6,564 bases of DNA from Christensenella sp. UBA5489 (lineage in GTDB: Bacteria > Bacillota > Clostridia > Christensenellales > UBA1242). Under the pieces are notes generated by a model, which was not told the origin of the DNA, ran no database searches, and saw nothing but the letters and a program-made list of their open reading frames with translations. Location: contig DIPL01000013.1 of NCBI GenBank assembly GCA_002424095.1, forward strand, positions 84,366 through 90,929, read 5' to 3'. Positions 5,897 to 6,564 of this stretch are shown one piece after another. A program made the translations under genes and the position numbers. Numbering within the stretch: the stretch's first letter is position 1; every line of letters begins with the position of its first letter.

Positions 5897-6163
5897 ATGG
5901 CAAAGAAAAACATTGAATTATCAGAAAAAAAATTCACTATAAGTAATATGATAACAATTGGCGGAGCGAAAGTCAGTGAAGTTGTGGCAGGGAGAGAAAT
6001 TCGATTAAAATCCAAAGATGCAATTGTTGATTTGGCAGGTGCAACGTTGCAAACCCCTAGTTTTTTCAGAGAAGTTGATTTAAATCAACGTGAAAGAGAT
6101 ATTTTACAAAAACGCAAGGTACAGCATGAAAAGGATAATGGTCCTGACCTTGGTTTCTGTTAA
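5897..6163 (+). CDS. Small unrecognised protein, 88 residues
   Basis: I do not recognise this protein. The start at 5897 is chosen because AGGAGG (5887-5892) lies just upstream, 4 nt away, and a promoter lies about 70 bp upstream. The frame stays open upstream to a TTG at 5789, but that start would include the promoter, so it is rejected. The protein begins MAKKNIELSEKKF. Its middle (about residues 15-52) alternates hydrophobic and polar residues, suggesting beta structure (ITIGGAKVSEVVAGREIRL, then DAIVDLAGATL). It ends in a charged, probably helical tail (about 56-80) and DLGFC with a C-terminal Cys. No signal peptide or membrane segment is seen. It stands alone between two terminators, with a strong promoter and SD, so it is probably well expressed. 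Function is unknown. Confidence 0.75.
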   Translation: MAKKNIELSEKKFTISNMITIGGAKVSEVVAGREIRLKSKDAIVDLAGATLQTPSFFREVDLNQRERDILQKRKVQHEKDNGPDLGFC

Positions 6164-6198
6164 AAGTTGTAAATAAAAAATACAAAATTAATTAACTT

Positions 6199-6228
6199 AA
6201 AAAGCATAAATTTTTTATGCTTTTTTTT
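6199..6228 (+). terminator. Intrinsic terminator after the small gene
   Basis: GCATAAA (6204-6210), loop TTT and TTTATGC (6214-6220) form a perfect 7-bp stem followed by eight T. Five A upstream extend it and would make it functional on the minus strand too. Confidence 0.85.
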
Positions 6229-6298
6229 GTTTATAGTTATATAAAAATTCAAGAAACAACAAAAGAAATTGTCACCTGATTAAAATTTTAAAAATCAT

Positions 6299-6327
6299 TT
6301 GTCTTTTAATAAAACTTTTAGTATAAT
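6299..6327 (+). promoter_or_regulatory. Promoter of the HicB-like gene
   Basis: TTGTCT (6299-6304), a 17-bp spacer and a perfect TATAAT (6322-6327). The predicted start is near 6334, giving a leader of about 50 nt. The gene therefore has its own promoter rather than depending on an upstream toxin gene. Confidence 0.7.
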
Positions 6328-6382
6328 AAAAATTAATTATTTAATAATCTCGAACTAATCTTAAATTCTCTGAGAGGTCAAT

Positions 6383-6564
6383 GTGAAAAAAATCAAACAA
6401 TTTATATATCCTGCAATTTTTGTTAAGGTGGAAGACCAAGTTAGTGTCAATTTTCCTGACCTTGGAATCACAACTGACGGCGAATCTTACGAAGAAGCAT
6501 TTTTGTTCGCAAAAGATTTTTTAAGAGTATATTGCACGTATGCACTTAAATGTGATTATGAAAT
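6383..6564 (+). CDS. HicB-like (HicB antitoxin-type fold) protein, 5' part (runs off right edge)
   Basis: The first 60 codons are visible, from a GTG with AGAGG 5 nt upstream (6373-6377). The sequence fits the N-terminal RNase H-like HicB domain. YPAIFVKVEDQVSVNFPDLG (residues 9-28) matches the family's YPAvf...v.FPDLpG, and TTDGESYEEAFLFAKDFLRVY (30-50) matches T.GdsleEAl.nAkeaL..y. HicB proteins are antitoxins of HicA RNases and often autoregulate through a C-terminal DNA-binding domain, which is not visible here. No HicA is seen upstream, where a terminator and a dedicated promoter lie. A toxin gene would have to be beyond the window, or this is a solitary HicB-like protein, which is common. 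The usual Pro-Gly-Cys after FPDL is replaced by GIT. Confidence 0.75.
   Translation, partial: MKKIKQFIYPAIFVKVEDQVSVNFPDLGITTDGESYEEAFLFAKDFLRVYCTYALKCDYE

Noticed and set aside
1..6564. CRISPR array, tRNA, rRNA, riboswitch or insertion sequence
   Set aside because: No regularly spaced direct repeats, no tRNA or rRNA core motifs, no recognisable riboswitch core and no transposase-like frame were seen on either strand.

Overview
The window is strongly AT-rich and carries three core endosporulation genes: the start of sigG, then spoIIGA and sigE. This points to a low-GC, spore-forming Firmicute, most likely of clostridial type. No gene here fixes the genus. The DNA is chromosomal in character, with compact genes, clear Shine-Dalgarno (SD) sequences, sigma-A-like promoters and intrinsic terminators. 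I see no insertion sequence, tRNA, rRNA or CRISPR array.

Left part (1-2309): the 5' end of sigG (forespore sigma factor) is on the minus strand and runs off the left edge. Divergent from it on the plus strand lie spoIIGA (membrane aspartic protease that processes pro-SigmaE) and sigE (pro-SigmaE, mother-cell sigma factor). In Bacillus and most relatives these genes are colinear (spoIIGA-sigE-sigG), so sigG is rearranged here. The sigG leader has a hairpin that buries its own SD. The SigE pro-sequence is about twice the Bacillus subtilis length.

Middle part (2283-5020): a minus-strand operon of three genes whose proteins are recognisably paralogous to each other but which I cannot assign to a known family. 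It has a near-consensus sigma-A promoter, with a 10-bp inverted repeat over its -10 element. A terminator whose hairpin straddles the sigE stop codon closes it. The first paralog is split by a -1 frame change exactly at an in-phase A8 run, with a possible downstream RNA stem. It could be a programmed frameshift, transcriptional slippage, a recent mutation or a sequencing error.

Right part (5069-6564): family I inorganic pyrophosphatase (ppa), a small unrecognised 88-residue protein, and the start of a HicB-like protein. Each has its own promoter. Terminators follow ppa and the small gene.

Functionally, SpoIIGA and SigE form one module: SpoIIGA cleaves pro-SigmaE after septation. SigG acts later, in the forespore. 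The paralog operon, ppa, the small gene and the HicB-like gene are separate transcription units with no demonstrated link to sporulation.
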